From positions 1-64,000 of the forward strand of contig CAVROX010000010.1 of NCBI GenBank assembly GCA_963722965.1: a stretch of 64,000 nucleotides of DNA, in the 5' to 3' direction. Shown here in pieces: positions 16,957 to 28,056 of this stretch. Made by a program: the position numbers and the translations under genes. Positions within the stretch are counted from its first letter, which is position 1. Each line of letters opens with the position of its first letter. The notes beneath the pieces are model-generated. The model saw only the letters and a list, made by a program, of their open reading frames with translations. It did not search any database and was not told the origin of the DNA. The DNA is from DATLSM01 sp963722965. Its GTDB lineage: Bacteria; Actinomycetota; Thermoleophilia; Solirubrobacterales; 70-9.

Positions 16957-17397
16957 TCAGCCGAGCTCGATCTCCCGTCGATCGCCACCCGCGTGATGGA
17001 GCCGGACCGCTAGCGCCGGACGCGCAAGGTGCGGCTCCGCAACCGCGGGCCACTCGATAAAGGCAACCCCCTCCGAAGCGAGGTAGTCCTCAAGCAGGGC
17101 CGGGTCCTCCTGCTCGAGGCCGTCGAGTCGGTAGAGGTCGAGGTGGGAGACGGGCAGCCGCCCACCTGGATAACTCTGCCCGATTATGAAGGTCGGCGAG
17201 GTGACGGGTCCCTGGACCCCCAGCGCTCGGCAGGCGCCGCGGATCAGGGTCGTCTTGCCGGCACCGAGCTCGCCGCTGACAAGGACGAGGTCTCCTGGCC
17301 CCAACTGCTCGGCGATCTGCGCTCCCAAAGCTTCGGTCTCAGCCGCAGAACCCGAAATCAAGCGCCGCGCCTTGTGTTTGGGCTCACCGGGGTCCAT
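16957..17397 (-). CDS. tsaE: t6A biosynthesis ATPase TsaE
   Basis: P-loop ATPase that drives turnover of the TsaBD complex in t6A synthesis. It is 146 residues, usual for the family. Walker A is GELGAGKTT, followed by SPTFIIGQSY, the HLDLYRL motif, and the C-terminal IEWPAVAE. ATG 17397 lies inside the 3' end of the UDG gene (14-bp overlap), an arrangement typical of coupled translation; ATG 17424 is possible. With tsaB and tsaD about 1 kb and 2 kb further on, all three bacterial-specific t6A subunits are grouped here. Confidence 0.9.
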   Translation of the reverse strand: MDPGEPKHKARRLISGSAAETEALGAQIAEQLGPGDLVLVSGELGAGKTTLIRGACRALGVQGPVTSPTFIIGQSYPGGRLPVSHLDLYRLDGLEQEDPALLEDYLASEGVAFIEWPAVAEPHLARPALAVRLHHAGGDRREIELG

Positions 17398-18133
17398 ATT
17401 CAGCGGGACCCTTCCTCGTTTCATTGCTCTCTGAGGGGCTTTGCCTCCGGTCCAATCGGCCGAAGAAGTCAAGCTGATCAGCCGAGGAAGGCGGCGCGGC
17501 GCCAGCCTCCTCGGGCTCCTCAAGGACTGCCTCGAGGGGCTCCGGCGATGGGCCAGCGAGCAGGGAGTGGATGCGCTCGAAGTCGCCGCGCAAAACCTCC
17601 TTGACCGCGGGTGTGCGCAGCCCCGCCGCCGGGTGAAAGAGGGGGAGCAAGAACACCGTGCGCCCGCCCAACTCGTGCACCTGCGGTCTCCCCCGAACCT
17701 TGGTGATTCCGTCCGCGCTGCCGCTGAGCAGTTTGGTGGAGAAATTTCCCAAGCTGCAGACGACCTTGGGCTCGATCAGGTGTATCTGCTCAAACAGGTA
17801 GGGCTGGCAGGCCTCGATCTCCAACGGTTGCGGGTCCCGATTGCCGGGGGGCCTGGACTTGAGGACGTTGGCGATGAAGACGTCCCCCCGCTCCATGCCG
17901 ATGCCCTGGAGGAGCTCGTTGAGCAGCTGGCCGGCGCGCCCGACGAAGGGCAAGCCCAGGCGGTCCTCCTCAGCTCCCGGCGCCTCGCCGACGAACATTA
18001 GATCGGCGTCGGCGTCACCAGCCCCAAAGACCGCCCGGGTGCGAGTCTTGTGCAGGGGGCACCTGGTACACGTCTGCACCTGCTTGTAGAGCGCGACGAG
18101 GCTGGCGCGGCGCTCCTCCGTTGAGGGGCTCAC
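17384..18133 (-). CDS. Family 4 uracil-DNA glycosylase (Fe-S)
   Basis: DNA repair enzyme that removes uracil arising from cytosine deamination, relevant in a GC-rich genome. Four cysteines for a [4Fe-4S] cluster are visible: CTRCPL near residues 22-25, EACQPY and VVCSLGN. The uracil pocket motif GEAPGAEEDRLGLPFVGRAG and the distal HPAA motif are intact. At 249 residues it carries a C-terminal extension rich in Glu, Pro and Ser ending with a possible clamp-binding-like QLDFFG. GTG 18133 overlaps the fmdB stop (GTGA), and the gene overlaps tsaE downstream, so fmdB-UDG-tsaE form a unit. Confidence 0.9.
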   Translation of the reverse strand: MSPSTEERRASLVALYKQVQTCTRCPLHKTRTRAVFGAGDADADLMFVGEAPGAEEDRLGLPFVGRAGQLLNELLQGIGMERGDVFIANVLKSRPPGNRDPQPLEIEACQPYLFEQIHLIEPKVVCSLGNFSTKLLSGSADGITKVRGRPQVHELGGRTVFLLPLFHPAAGLRTPAVKEVLRGDFERIHSLLAGPSPEPLEAVLEEPEEAGAAPPSSADQLDFFGRLDRRQSPSESNETRKGPAEYGPR

Positions 18134-18417
18134 CGCGTGCCCCCGCCGCGCCGGGGAGGTGGGGTCTCCCCAGCTGCCCGCTTGCGCTTCGTCTCGGCGA
18201 GCCGCTCAGCGCGGGAGGCTTCGCGCTCGCTGCGCCTTGATTCGCTCGCCTTCACCCCTGCCCCGCGCGGCTGGCGCCCCGACGGGGAGACGGTCGAGAG
18301 GAGGCGGCGGGTGCGCCGCGAGCCACACGCTGGGCAGGGGGGGCTGCCCGCGTCGGCGGAGAGAAGCTCCTCAAAGCGGGACCCGCACTGCTTGCACTCG
18401 AACTCATAAATCGGCAT
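18130..18417 (-). CDS. FmdB-type zinc ribbon protein
   Basis: Small protein of 95 residues, a putative regulatory or metal-binding protein. The N terminus MPIYEFECKQCGSRFEELL with CPACGS further on gives the CXXC...CXXC zinc ribbon of the FmdB/CxxC_CxxC_SSSS family. The C-terminal half is a basic, low-complexity tail (SRRSEREASRAERLAETKRK) that probably contacts nucleic acid. It is translationally coupled to the UDG gene and divergent from panC. The function of the family is not established. Confidence 0.8.
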   Translation of the reverse strand: MPIYEFECKQCGSRFEELLSADAGSPPCPACGSRRTRRLLSTVSPSGRQPRGAGVKASESRRSEREASRAERLAETKRKRAAGETPPPRRGGGTR

Positions 18418-18427
18418 CTGCTGCCTT

Positions 18428-18433
18428 TATAAT
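18428..18433 (+). promoter_or_regulatory. Putative -10 element of the pan operon
   Basis: TATAAT lies 27 bp before the panC start codon, in the 42-bp gap between the divergent fmdB and panC genes. No good -35 hexamer is seen at 16-18 bp (CATAAA is the nearest). It is the only AT-rich spot in the gap. Confidence 0.4.
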
Positions 18434-18459
18434 CCCTTGCAGGCCGTGACCCCGAGGGC

Positions 18460-19401
18460 ATGGACCCCATGGACTCCCATCCCACCGACTCCCTTCTGCC
18501 GACAAGAGGCGCCCTGCGGGCGATCCGCACCAAGGCCGAGCTGCGCAGCACGCTGGCGAGGGCGCGTAGCGGCGGGCGCTCGGTCGGACTCGTCCCGACC
18601 ATGGGCTTCCTGCACGAGGGACACCTCTCGCTGCTGCGGAGAGCCCGCGCCGAGTGCGACGTGGTCGTGATGAGCCTGTTCGTCAACCCGCCCCAGTTCG
18701 GTGCCGGCGAGGACCTCGACCGCTATCCGCGCGATGAGGAGCGCGACTCCCAGCTCGCCGCGGAGGCCGGCATCGACATCCTCTACGCACCGGCCGTCGA
18801 GGAGGTCTACCCGCCGGGCTTCGCGAGCCAGGTCGAGGTCTGCGGCGGCCTCACCGAAGTGCTCGACGGGGACCCGGCGCGCCGCGGGCCAGGCCACTTC
18901 CGCGGAGTGACCACGGTGATCGCCAAGCTCTTCAACACGGTCGGGCCCGATGTCGCCTACTTCGGCCAAAAGGACGCCCAGCAGGCGGCTGTGATCCGCC
19001 GCATGGCAGGGGACCTCGACTTCCCGGTGCGAATCGAGGTGCTGCCAACGGTGCGAGAGCCCGACGGCCTGGCGATGAGCTCGCGCAACGCCTATCTCGG
19101 GGAGCGGGACCGCCAGCGGGCTGCGGCGATCCCGCGGGCGCTGCGGGCCGCCGAGGAGGAGGCGAGGGGGGACTCGCTGGCGGCCGGCCTCGCCGCGGCC
19201 CGTCGCGAGCTGTCTGACGCGGGTATCGAACCGGAGTACTTGGATGCGCGCGACGCCGAGGAGCTTCGTCCGGTCAGCGCCCTGAATGGCGAGCCGGTCC
19301 TGATCGCAGTTGCCGCTCAGGTCGGCGGCGCCCGTCTGATCGACAACGTGGTAATCCAACCCGAGAAGGCAGAGGGAACCGATGCAAAGGCAGATGCTTA
19401 A
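18460..19401 (+). CDS. panC: Pantothenate synthetase
   Basis: Condenses pantoate and beta-alanine with ATP, the last step to pantothenate in the CoA pathway. It is 313 residues, slightly long because of an N-terminal extension. The signature PTMGFLHEGHLSLL is at residues 46-59, FVNPPQFG and YFGQKDAQQ follow, and the KMSKS-like AMSSRN is intact. ATG 18460 has a GAGGG site; ATG 18469 is possible. It overlaps panD by 20 bp, and panD overlaps panB, so the three are translated as one operon; beta-alanine (PanD) and ketopantoate (PanB) supply this enzyme. Confidence 0.95.
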   Translation: MDPMDSHPTDSLLPTRGALRAIRTKAELRSTLARARSGGRSVGLVPTMGFLHEGHLSLLRRARAECDVVVMSLFVNPPQFGAGEDLDRYPRDEERDSQLAAEAGIDILYAPAVEEVYPPGFASQVEVCGGLTEVLDGDPARRGPGHFRGVTTVIAKLFNTVGPDVAYFGQKDAQQAAVIRRMAGDLDFPVRIEVLPTVREPDGLAMSSRNAYLGERDRQRAAAIPRALRAAEEEARGDSLAAGLAAARRELSDAGIEPEYLDARDAEELRPVSALNGEPVLIAVAAQVGGARLIDNVVIQPEKAEGTDAKADA

Positions 19402-19762
19402 GTCGAAGATCCACCGCGCGACGGTGACCGACTGCGACGTTGACTACATCGGCAGCGTCACGATCGACACCGAGCTGATGGCCAGCGCCGACCTGATCAC
19501 CAACGAGCAGGTCCACGTTTGGGACCTCGACAACGGAACCCGCTTCGTCACCTACGTAATCGACGGCGAGCCGGGAAGCGGGACGATGCAGGTAAACGGT
19601 GCCGCGGCCCATCTGACCCGACCCGGGCACAAGATCATCGTCGCCTCCTTCGGCGGCTACGACGAGAGCGACCTCGAGCGCTACGCGCCGGTCGTAGTTC
19701 ACGTCGATGCTGGCAATCGCAGCGTTGCGGTCGACAGCCATCCGGAGCTACTCCTCTCATGA
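19382..19762 (+). CDS. panD: Aspartate 1-decarboxylase
   Basis: Makes beta-alanine from aspartate for PanC. It is a pyruvoyl enzyme of 126 residues. The self-cleavage pair Gly24-Ser25 in DYIGSVTID is exactly at the family position when ATG 19382 is the start. MLKSKIHRATVTDCD and the later NGAAAHL are conserved. It lies between and overlaps panC and panB (4 bp with the latter). No PanZ/PanM-like maturation factor is seen here, and actinobacterial PanD usually matures by itself. Confidence 0.95.
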   Translation: MQRQMLKSKIHRATVTDCDVDYIGSVTIDTELMASADLITNEQVHVWDLDNGTRFVTYVIDGEPGSGTMQVNGAAAHLTRPGHKIIVASFGGYDESDLERYAPVVVHVDAGNRSVAVDSHPELLLS

Positions 19763-20691
19763 GCTCCGCCCTCCCGCAGGCCCCTTCCGCGACCGGCGAG
19801 CAAGAGCCGATCACTCTGCCGCGGCTCGCTGAGATGAAGGAGGCGGGGGAACCGATCGTGATGGTCACTGCCTATGACTATCCCTCGGCGATGGCGGCCG
19901 AGAAGGCGGGTGTAGACATTGTCTTGGTGGGTGACACGGCAGCGATGGTCGTCCTCGGCTATCCGGGCACAGAGCCCGTCTCAATGGACGAGATGGTGAT
20001 GCTCGGCAAAGCCGTCCGCCGTGGCCTGAAAGCGCCGCTGATGGTCGGCGACATGCCGATGGGTAGCTATGAGGCAAGCAACGAGACGGCGGTAAGAAGC
20101 GCCCAGCGCCTGGTCAAGGAGACCGGCTGTCAGGTCGTCAAGCTGGAGGCGGGAGGCACGTCTGTTGAGCGAGCCCGGGCAATCGTCAGATCGGGGATCC
20201 CGGTGATGGGTCACGTCGGCCTGACCCCGCAAACCGCCACCGCCCTCGGCGGCTACAAGACCCAAGGAAAGACAGCCCAGGGTGCGATCCGGCTATGCGA
20301 GGACGCGCTGGCGCTGCAGTCCGTCGGTTGCTTTGCGATCGTTTTCGAGGCCGTTCCCGCCGCAATCACCGAGGCGATCGTCGAGAAGCTCGAGATCCCG
20401 ACGATCGGCATCGGCGCCGGTCCCGCTACGGCGGGCCAGGTGCTTGTCTTTCACGACCTGCTTGGGATTACGACCGGCCGGTTGGCGAAGTTCGTCAAGC
20501 GCTACGCCGATATCCATCGCGAGATGGTGCGGGGTTTGCGCGAATACACCACCGAGGTCCGCTCCCATCACTTTCCGGAGCCCGACAACATCTACAGCGT
20601 CGAGCCGGCCGAGCTGGAGGCGTTCAGGCATTACCTAGATCAGGAGAGTCTGGCCTCACAGAAGACCTGGGAGTGGGAGCCGCTTCCCTGA
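19759..20691 (+). CDS. panB: 3-methyl-2-oxobutanoate hydroxymethyltransferase
   Basis: Transfers a hydroxymethyl group from methylene-THF to ketoisovalerate, giving ketopantoate. It is 310 residues with a TIM barrel. Metal and substrate motifs VGDTAAMVVLGY, MVGDMPMGSYE, KLEAGG, MGHVGLTPQ and FEAVPA with IGIGAGP are all present. ATG 19759 overlaps the panD TGA (ATGA). The 3' end overlaps the convergent acyltransferase gene by 68 bp. PanE (ketopantoate reductase) is not in the window. Confidence 0.95.
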   Translation: MSSALPQAPSATGEQEPITLPRLAEMKEAGEPIVMVTAYDYPSAMAAEKAGVDIVLVGDTAAMVVLGYPGTEPVSMDEMVMLGKAVRRGLKAPLMVGDMPMGSYEASNETAVRSAQRLVKETGCQVVKLEAGGTSVERARAIVRSGIPVMGHVGLTPQTATALGGYKTQGKTAQGAIRLCEDALALQSVGCFAIVFEAVPAAITEAIVEKLEIPTIGIGAGPATAGQVLVFHDLLGITTGRLAKFVKRYADIHREMVRGLREYTTEVRSHHFPEPDNIYSVEPAELEAFRHYLDQESLASQKTWEWEPLP

Positions 20692-21307
20692 ACTCGATCT
20701 GACGGATCACCTTCGCGGGGGCCCCGGCCGCAAGCACCCCTGCGGGCAGATCCCGGGTCACCACTGAGTTGGCACCGATCACACAGCGCTCACCGATCGT
20801 GACGCCGCTTGTGACCACGCAGTTGGCGCCAATCCAACAGTTTGAGCCGATGTTGACGACTCCCTTTGAGGTGAATCCCTGCTGGGTGACGGGGACGTTT
20901 GGGACCTCGAAGCGATGCTCGGCGTCACCGACGAAGCAGCCGTTGGCGAACATCGTGTGGTCCCCGATCGAGATCCGCCGATAGGAGGCAAGCATCGTGT
21001 TGCGGTTTAGAAAACAGCCGGCGCCGATCTCGATCTCGGCCTGAGGCGCCAGCGTGAGCCAACATCCTGGCTCAAGCAGCGTGCCTTCGCCGATCCGAAG
21101 CCGTCCCTCGTCAAGTGCCTGCAGGATCTCGCCCTCTACCGGTAAGCGGACGAAGAACCCTCCCTGCGCCGCGTGGCGAGCAATCCGCCAACGCCACAGG
21201 GTACGTCGGTTTCGCTCATACCAACGCCGCTTTGCCCACCACACCCTCCAGCCGCGCTGCCCGGCCCTGCCGCTCACGGCCCCTACGTTACGAAACCGGG
21301 GCACCAT
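20624..21307 (-). CDS. Left-handed beta-helix acyltransferase (hexapeptide repeat)
   Basis: Likely O-acetyltransferase acting on a sugar or surface glycan. After a basic N-terminal region (WWAKRRWYERNRRTLWRWR) come hexapeptide repeats (IEIGAGCFLNRNTML, ISIGDHTMFANGCFVGD, GVVNIGSNCWIGANCVVTSG, VTIGERCVIGANSVV) and the family ending GVLAAGAPAKVIRQI. ATG 21307 is selected; ATG 21352 adds 15 residues but leaves almost no space for the divergent glucokinase gene. The last 22 codons are antisense to panB. The acceptor is unknown. Confidence 0.75.
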   Translation of the reverse strand: MVPRFRNVGAVSGRAGQRGWRVWWAKRRWYERNRRTLWRWRIARHAAQGGFFVRLPVEGEILQALDEGRLRIGEGTLLEPGCWLTLAPQAEIEIGAGCFLNRNTMLASYRRISIGDHTMFANGCFVGDAEHRFEVPNVPVTQQGFTSKGVVNIGSNCWIGANCVVTSGVTIGERCVIGANSVVTRDLPAGVLAAGAPAKVIRQIEFREAAPTPRSSVRPDSPDLGNA

Positions 21308-21363
21308 CGGCCCATCCCCGGGCCTTGCGCTCGCTTTTCGGCGCGTGGCCATAGACTGCCCGC

Positions 21364-22323
21364 GTGGCTGAGCCGCGGGGTGGAATCGATCTCGGTGGGA
21401 CGAAGATCCAGACGGCGATAGTCGATGGCGGCGGCAAGGTGCTGGGCGAGTCACGGAGGCCGACGCCAACCAGCGGTGGCCCGCAGGACGTTGCCGACGC
21501 GATGGCCGGCGCCGTGCGCGAGGCGGCCGGGGAAGCCGGGGTGCAGACAAGCGCTCTCGGCGGCATCGGCGTCGGCTCGCCTGGCGACGTCAACGAGGCA
21601 ACCGGCGTAGTCTCCGGCGCTCGCAACCTGCCCGGCTGGGAGGGCAGCTTCCCGCTTGCCGAAGTCCTCAGAAAGGACCTCGGCAGCGAGGTGCGGGTCG
21701 GCAACGACGTCCAGGTCGCCACCGAGGCGGAGTTCCACCTCGGCGCCGGCCGGGAGTTTCACAGCCTGATCGGCGTGTTCTGGGGGACCGGGGTCGGCGG
21801 CGGGCTGGTGCTCGACGGCAGACCCTGGCTGGGACGCGGCGCCGCCGGGGAGATCGGCCATATGGTGATCAAGCGCGGCGGAGCCAAGTGCCCCTGCGGG
21901 CGCAAGGGCTGCCTGGAGGCCTACGCAGGACGGGCGGCGATGGAGGCCGAGGCGCGGCGCCAGCACGAGGAGGGAGTCAAGACCGACCTCTTCAAGCTGA
22001 TGCGCAAACACGACCGCGACCGGCTGACCAGCGGTATCTGGGAGCGAGCGCTAGATCACGGCGACCACCTCGCCGAGGAGCTGATCCAGCGCGCCGTCGA
22101 GGCGCTTGGCACCGGGATCGCCTCGGCCGTCAACCTGCTCGATCCCGATGCGGTGATCATCGGTGGCGGCCTCGGCGTTCGCTTCGGAGAGCGCTATATG
22201 GAGCCGCTGACCAAGGAGATGGGCAAGCACCTGTTCGTCGATGAGCGCCCGCCGGCGGTGCGCGTCGCCACGCTCGCTGACCTCGGCGGCGCGATCGGCG
22301 CCTCCCTCCTTTTCGCCCGCTAG
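21364..22323 (+). CDS. ROK-family glucokinase
   Basis: Sugar kinase of 319 residues, most likely ATP- (or polyphosphate-) dependent glucokinase. The phosphate loop GGIDLGGTKIQTAIVD is at residues 6-21, the catalytic Asp is in GNDVQVA, and the ROK signature with GH (165-166) and the zinc ligands CPCGRKGCLEAYAG (C176, C178, C183) is intact, followed by VIIGGGL. GTG 21364 follows the divergent acyltransferase after a short gap; no ribosome site is obvious. ROK proteins with DNA-binding domains are longer, so a regulator is excluded. Confidence 0.85.
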   Translation: MAEPRGGIDLGGTKIQTAIVDGGGKVLGESRRPTPTSGGPQDVADAMAGAVREAAGEAGVQTSALGGIGVGSPGDVNEATGVVSGARNLPGWEGSFPLAEVLRKDLGSEVRVGNDVQVATEAEFHLGAGREFHSLIGVFWGTGVGGGLVLDGRPWLGRGAAGEIGHMVIKRGGAKCPCGRKGCLEAYAGRAAMEAEARRQHEEGVKTDLFKLMRKHDRDRLTSGIWERALDHGDHLAEELIQRAVEALGTGIASAVNLLDPDAVIIGGGLGVRFGERYMEPLTKEMGKHLFVDERPPAVRVATLADLGGAIGASLLFAR

Positions 22324-22331
22324 CCGTCGGC

Positions 22332-25214
<2,883 letters not shown>

Positions 25215-25250
25215 CGGGCTCGATTCTACGCAGGCGAACGGTTGTTCCCC

Positions 25251-27248
25251 TCAAGCCCCGGCCCGCATCCCCTCAAGGTCGCGACGCAGCTCCTTCAGCT
25301 CGTCGCGGATGCGGGCCGCCTCCTCGAAGCGGAGGTCCTCAGCGGCCGCGAGCATCTCCTCCTCAAGCGAGACGATCGTGCGCTCCAGCTCCGCCGGATC
25401 GAGGAAGGTTTCACCGCGCCGGCGCCGGCGCCGGCGCGGTGCCCGGTCCTCCATCGCAAGGAACTCGCTCATCTCGGATATCCCCTTGCGGACAGTCTCC
25501 GGGGTAATTCCGTGCTCCTCGTTGTAGGCGAGCTGGAGCTTGCGGCGGCGATCGGTCTCGCCGATCGCCGCCCGCATCGCGTCAGTCTCCCGGTCTGCGT
25601 ACATCAGCACTCGCCCGTTGACGTTGCGGGCGGCCCGGCCGATCGTCTGCACCAGGCTGGTCTCGCCACGCAGGAACCCCTCCTTGTCGGCGTCGAGGAT
25701 CGCGACCAGGGAGACCTCGGGCAAGTCGAGCCCCTCGCGCAGCAGGTTGACGCCGACCAGCACGTCGTACTCACCGAGGCGCAAGTCGCGGACGATCTGG
25801 ATCCGTTCCAAGGTATCGATCTCTGAGTGCAGATAGCGGACCTTGATCCCGTACTCGAGCAGGTAGGCAGTCAGGTCCTCGGCCATCTTCTTGGTCAGCG
25901 TCGTCACCAGCACACGATCGCCGGCCTCCGCTCGCGCCTTGATCTCGTTCATCAGGTCGTCGATCTGGTTCTTCGTCTCGCGCACCTGGATTTCGGGGTC
26001 AACGATTCCGGTCGGACGAACGATCTGCTCGACGATCCGGGTCGACTCGGCCCGCTCGAACAGGCCGGGCGTCGCCGAGACCATCACCAGTTGGGGCACC
26101 CGCTCGAGGAACTCATCGAACTTCAGCGGTCGGTTGTCGATGGCCGACGGCAGCCGGAAGCCGTAGTCGACCAGCGTCTGCTTGCGCGAGCGGTCGCCCT
26201 CATACATTCCGCCGATCTGCGGGATCGTCTGGTGGGACTCGTCGACGAAGACGACGAAATCGTCGGGAAAGTAATCGACCAGCGTGTGCGGCGGGCTGCC
26301 TGGAGGGCGTCCGTCGAGGATCCGCGAGTAGTTCTCGATCCCCGAGGTGAACCCCAGCTCCTTCAGCATCTCGATGTCATATGCGGTGCGCTGCCGCAGC
26401 CGGTGGGCCTCCAGCTGCTTGCCCGCCGCCTCGAGCTCGGCGGTGCGGGCATTTAGCTCTGCCCGGATTTCCTCGACCGCGCGCTCCAGGGTCTCGTCTT
26501 TGGTCACGTAGTGGGAGGCGGGCCAGACCGAAACGTGGTCGATTGTGTCGAGAACCTCGCCGGTGAGCGGGTCAAAGTGCTGGACTCCCTCGATCTCGTC
26601 GCCGAAAAGTGCAATCCGGTATGCGGACTCGGCGTAAGAGGGCATGATCTCCAGCACCTCGCCACGGACCCGGAAGCCGCCGCGGCCCAGGACCGCGTCG
26701 TTTCGCTGGTACTGCATCTTGACCAGCTTGCGCAGCACCTCGTCGCGGTCTATCTGTGCGCCGACCCTGAACAGCTGCATTTTTTCGTTGTAGACCTGAG
26801 GCGAGCCGATCCCGTAGATGCAGGAGACGGATGCGACGATGATCACGTCGCGGCGGGCGAACAGGGCCGCAGTGGCGGCATGGCGGAGTCGGTCGATCTC
26901 ATCGTTGATCGAGGAGTCCTTCTCGATGTAGAGATCCTGGGCCGGGACGTAGGCCTCCGGCTGGTAGTAGTCGTAGTAGGAGACGAAGTACTCGACTGAG
27001 TTGTGGGGGAAGAACTCGCGGAACTCGTTGCACAGCTGAGCGGCAAGCGTCTTGTTGTGGGCGATCACAAGCGACGGGCGCTGGACGGCGGCGATCGTGG
27101 CCGCCATCGTGAATGTCTTGCCAGTCCCGGTTGCCCCGAGCAGCGTCTGGAAGCGCTCACCTGCTTTGAGGCCCTCTGCCAGCCCGGAGATCGCCCTCGG
27201 CTGGTCAGCGGTTGGCGTGTAGGCGGGATTCAACTCAAAATCAGCCAC
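25251..27248 (-). CDS. uvrB: Excinuclease ABC subunit B
   Basis: Helicase-like subunit that verifies damage and recruits UvrC. It is about 665 residues from GTG 27248 (MADFELNPAYTPTADQP), chosen because family N termini start there although the frame is open upstream. Walker A GATGTGKT is at 38-45, the beta-hairpin YYDYYQPEAYVP follows, then the helicase motifs VDESHQTIPQ, VSATPG and QTIGRAARN, and a UVR domain (LEEEMLAAAEDLRFEEAARI) ends the protein. The frame is intact. An Arg-rich stretch (PRRRRRRRGE) before the UVR domain is encoded by a perfect 30-bp palindrome. Confidence 0.95.
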   Translation of the reverse strand: MADFELNPAYTPTADQPRAISGLAEGLKAGERFQTLLGATGTGKTFTMAATIAAVQRPSLVIAHNKTLAAQLCNEFREFFPHNSVEYFVSYYDYYQPEAYVPAQDLYIEKDSSINDEIDRLRHAATAALFARRDVIIVASVSCIYGIGSPQVYNEKMQLFRVGAQIDRDEVLRKLVKMQYQRNDAVLGRGGFRVRGEVLEIMPSYAESAYRIALFGDEIEGVQHFDPLTGEVLDTIDHVSVWPASHYVTKDETLERAVEEIRAELNARTAELEAAGKQLEAHRLRQRTAYDIEMLKELGFTSGIENYSRILDGRPPGSPPHTLVDYFPDDFVVFVDESHQTIPQIGGMYEGDRSRKQTLVDYGFRLPSAIDNRPLKFDEFLERVPQLVMVSATPGLFERAESTRIVEQIVRPTGIVDPEIQVRETKNQIDDLMNEIKARAEAGDRVLVTTLTKKMAEDLTAYLLEYGIKVRYLHSEIDTLERIQIVRDLRLGEYDVLVGVNLLREGLDLPEVSLVAILDADKEGFLRGETSLVQTIGRAARNVNGRVLMYADRETDAMRAAIGETDRRRKLQLAYNEEHGITPETVRKGISEMSEFLAMEDRAPRRRRRRRGETFLDPAELERTIVSLEEEMLAAAEDLRFEEAARIRDELKELRRDLEGMRAGA
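25412..25441. repeat. Perfect 30-bp GC palindrome inside uvrB
   Basis: CACCGCGCC, GGCGCCGGC and GGCGCGGTG form a perfect self-complementary 30-mer with no loop. It codes for the poly-Arg linker of UvrB. It could extrude a cruciform or form an mRNA hairpin, and such runs are prone to sequencing error. No T tract follows, so it is not a terminator. Confidence 0.7.
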
Positions 27249-27467
27249 CCGCTGAACATAGCGAGGGGCCGCGACGAGCCCCGGCGCGAGACCTCTCGCC
27301 TCTAGGTCTTTTGATTTTGACCGAGCCGACCGAGCAACGCCGCTCGGGCGCGCCGCGCGCTTTACCTGCGCCGGCGCTGGTGGGGGGCGCACCTGACGGA
27401 GTGGCCCCTGTGAGGTGGATCGAATCGAGGGCTCCGCTAGCCCGCCGCGAGGAGTTTTCAGGCCCTC

Positions 27468-27992
27468 TCAGGGAAGTAGCTGTTGGAGGAGGCCGCCGGC
27501 GGGGCCGAGGAGGTTCTGGACGTTGTCAAGCAGCGAGCGCGCATCCTGGATCAGCTTGATCGCCTGGTCGATCGGGATGTTTTGGACGGTGGAACGAAGC
27601 GGCGCGGCGATCACGGGACTGATTGCGCCGGCCCGTTCGGCGTCGCCGATGGCGCGCTCGAGTCCGGCGCGGATCGCTCCGGCCAGCCTGAGGTCCCCGA
27701 TCTTGTAGCGGCGCACGAAGGCTTCCCGCGACTGCGGCGTCGCCAGCGCCCGCGCCAGCGCCTCCCGCGTTACGCCGAGCTTGCAGGCGGCGCCGTCAAG
27801 GGCCGAGAGCGAGAACTGCTCGGCGATCGCCTGGATGCTTTCGGGATTGCCCCAAGGGCGCGGCTTGCAAGGGTTTTGGGTCTTCGCCGGCACGTAGGAG
27901 GCACCGCCGGCCGCCAGGTAGGCGGCGGGCAGAGCGACGGCGGCGACGATCGCTCCGGTGACCAGCAAACGCCCCCTCAGCAAGGTGTTCAC
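27468..27992 (-). CDS. Membrane-anchored or secreted protein of unknown function
   Basis: About 174 residues. It starts MNTLLRGRLLVTGAIVAAVALPAAYLA (GTG 27992), a signal anchor or signal peptide, followed by an extracytoplasmic helical domain with two cysteines (QNPCKPRPWGN, DGAACKLGV). Helices such as TREALARALATPQSREAFVRRY and the C-terminal IQDARSLLDNVQNLLG are amphipathic. No family is recognised. It follows the MFS gene on the same strand. The 219 bp between it and the uvrB start hold no gene or clear signal that I can see. Confidence 0.55.
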   Translation of the reverse strand: MNTLLRGRLLVTGAIVAAVALPAAYLAAGGASYVPAKTQNPCKPRPWGNPESIQAIAEQFSLSALDGAACKLGVTREALARALATPQSREAFVRRYKIGDLRLAGAIRAGLERAIGDAERAGAISPVIAAPLRSTVQNIPIDQAIKLIQDARSLLDNVQNLLGPAGGLLQQLLP

Positions 27993-28056
27993 AGCGACGC
28001 CCCACGCGGTGCTTCTGGGGGCCAGAACGCCTGCCGCAGGCAGGCTCGCTGCGCGC

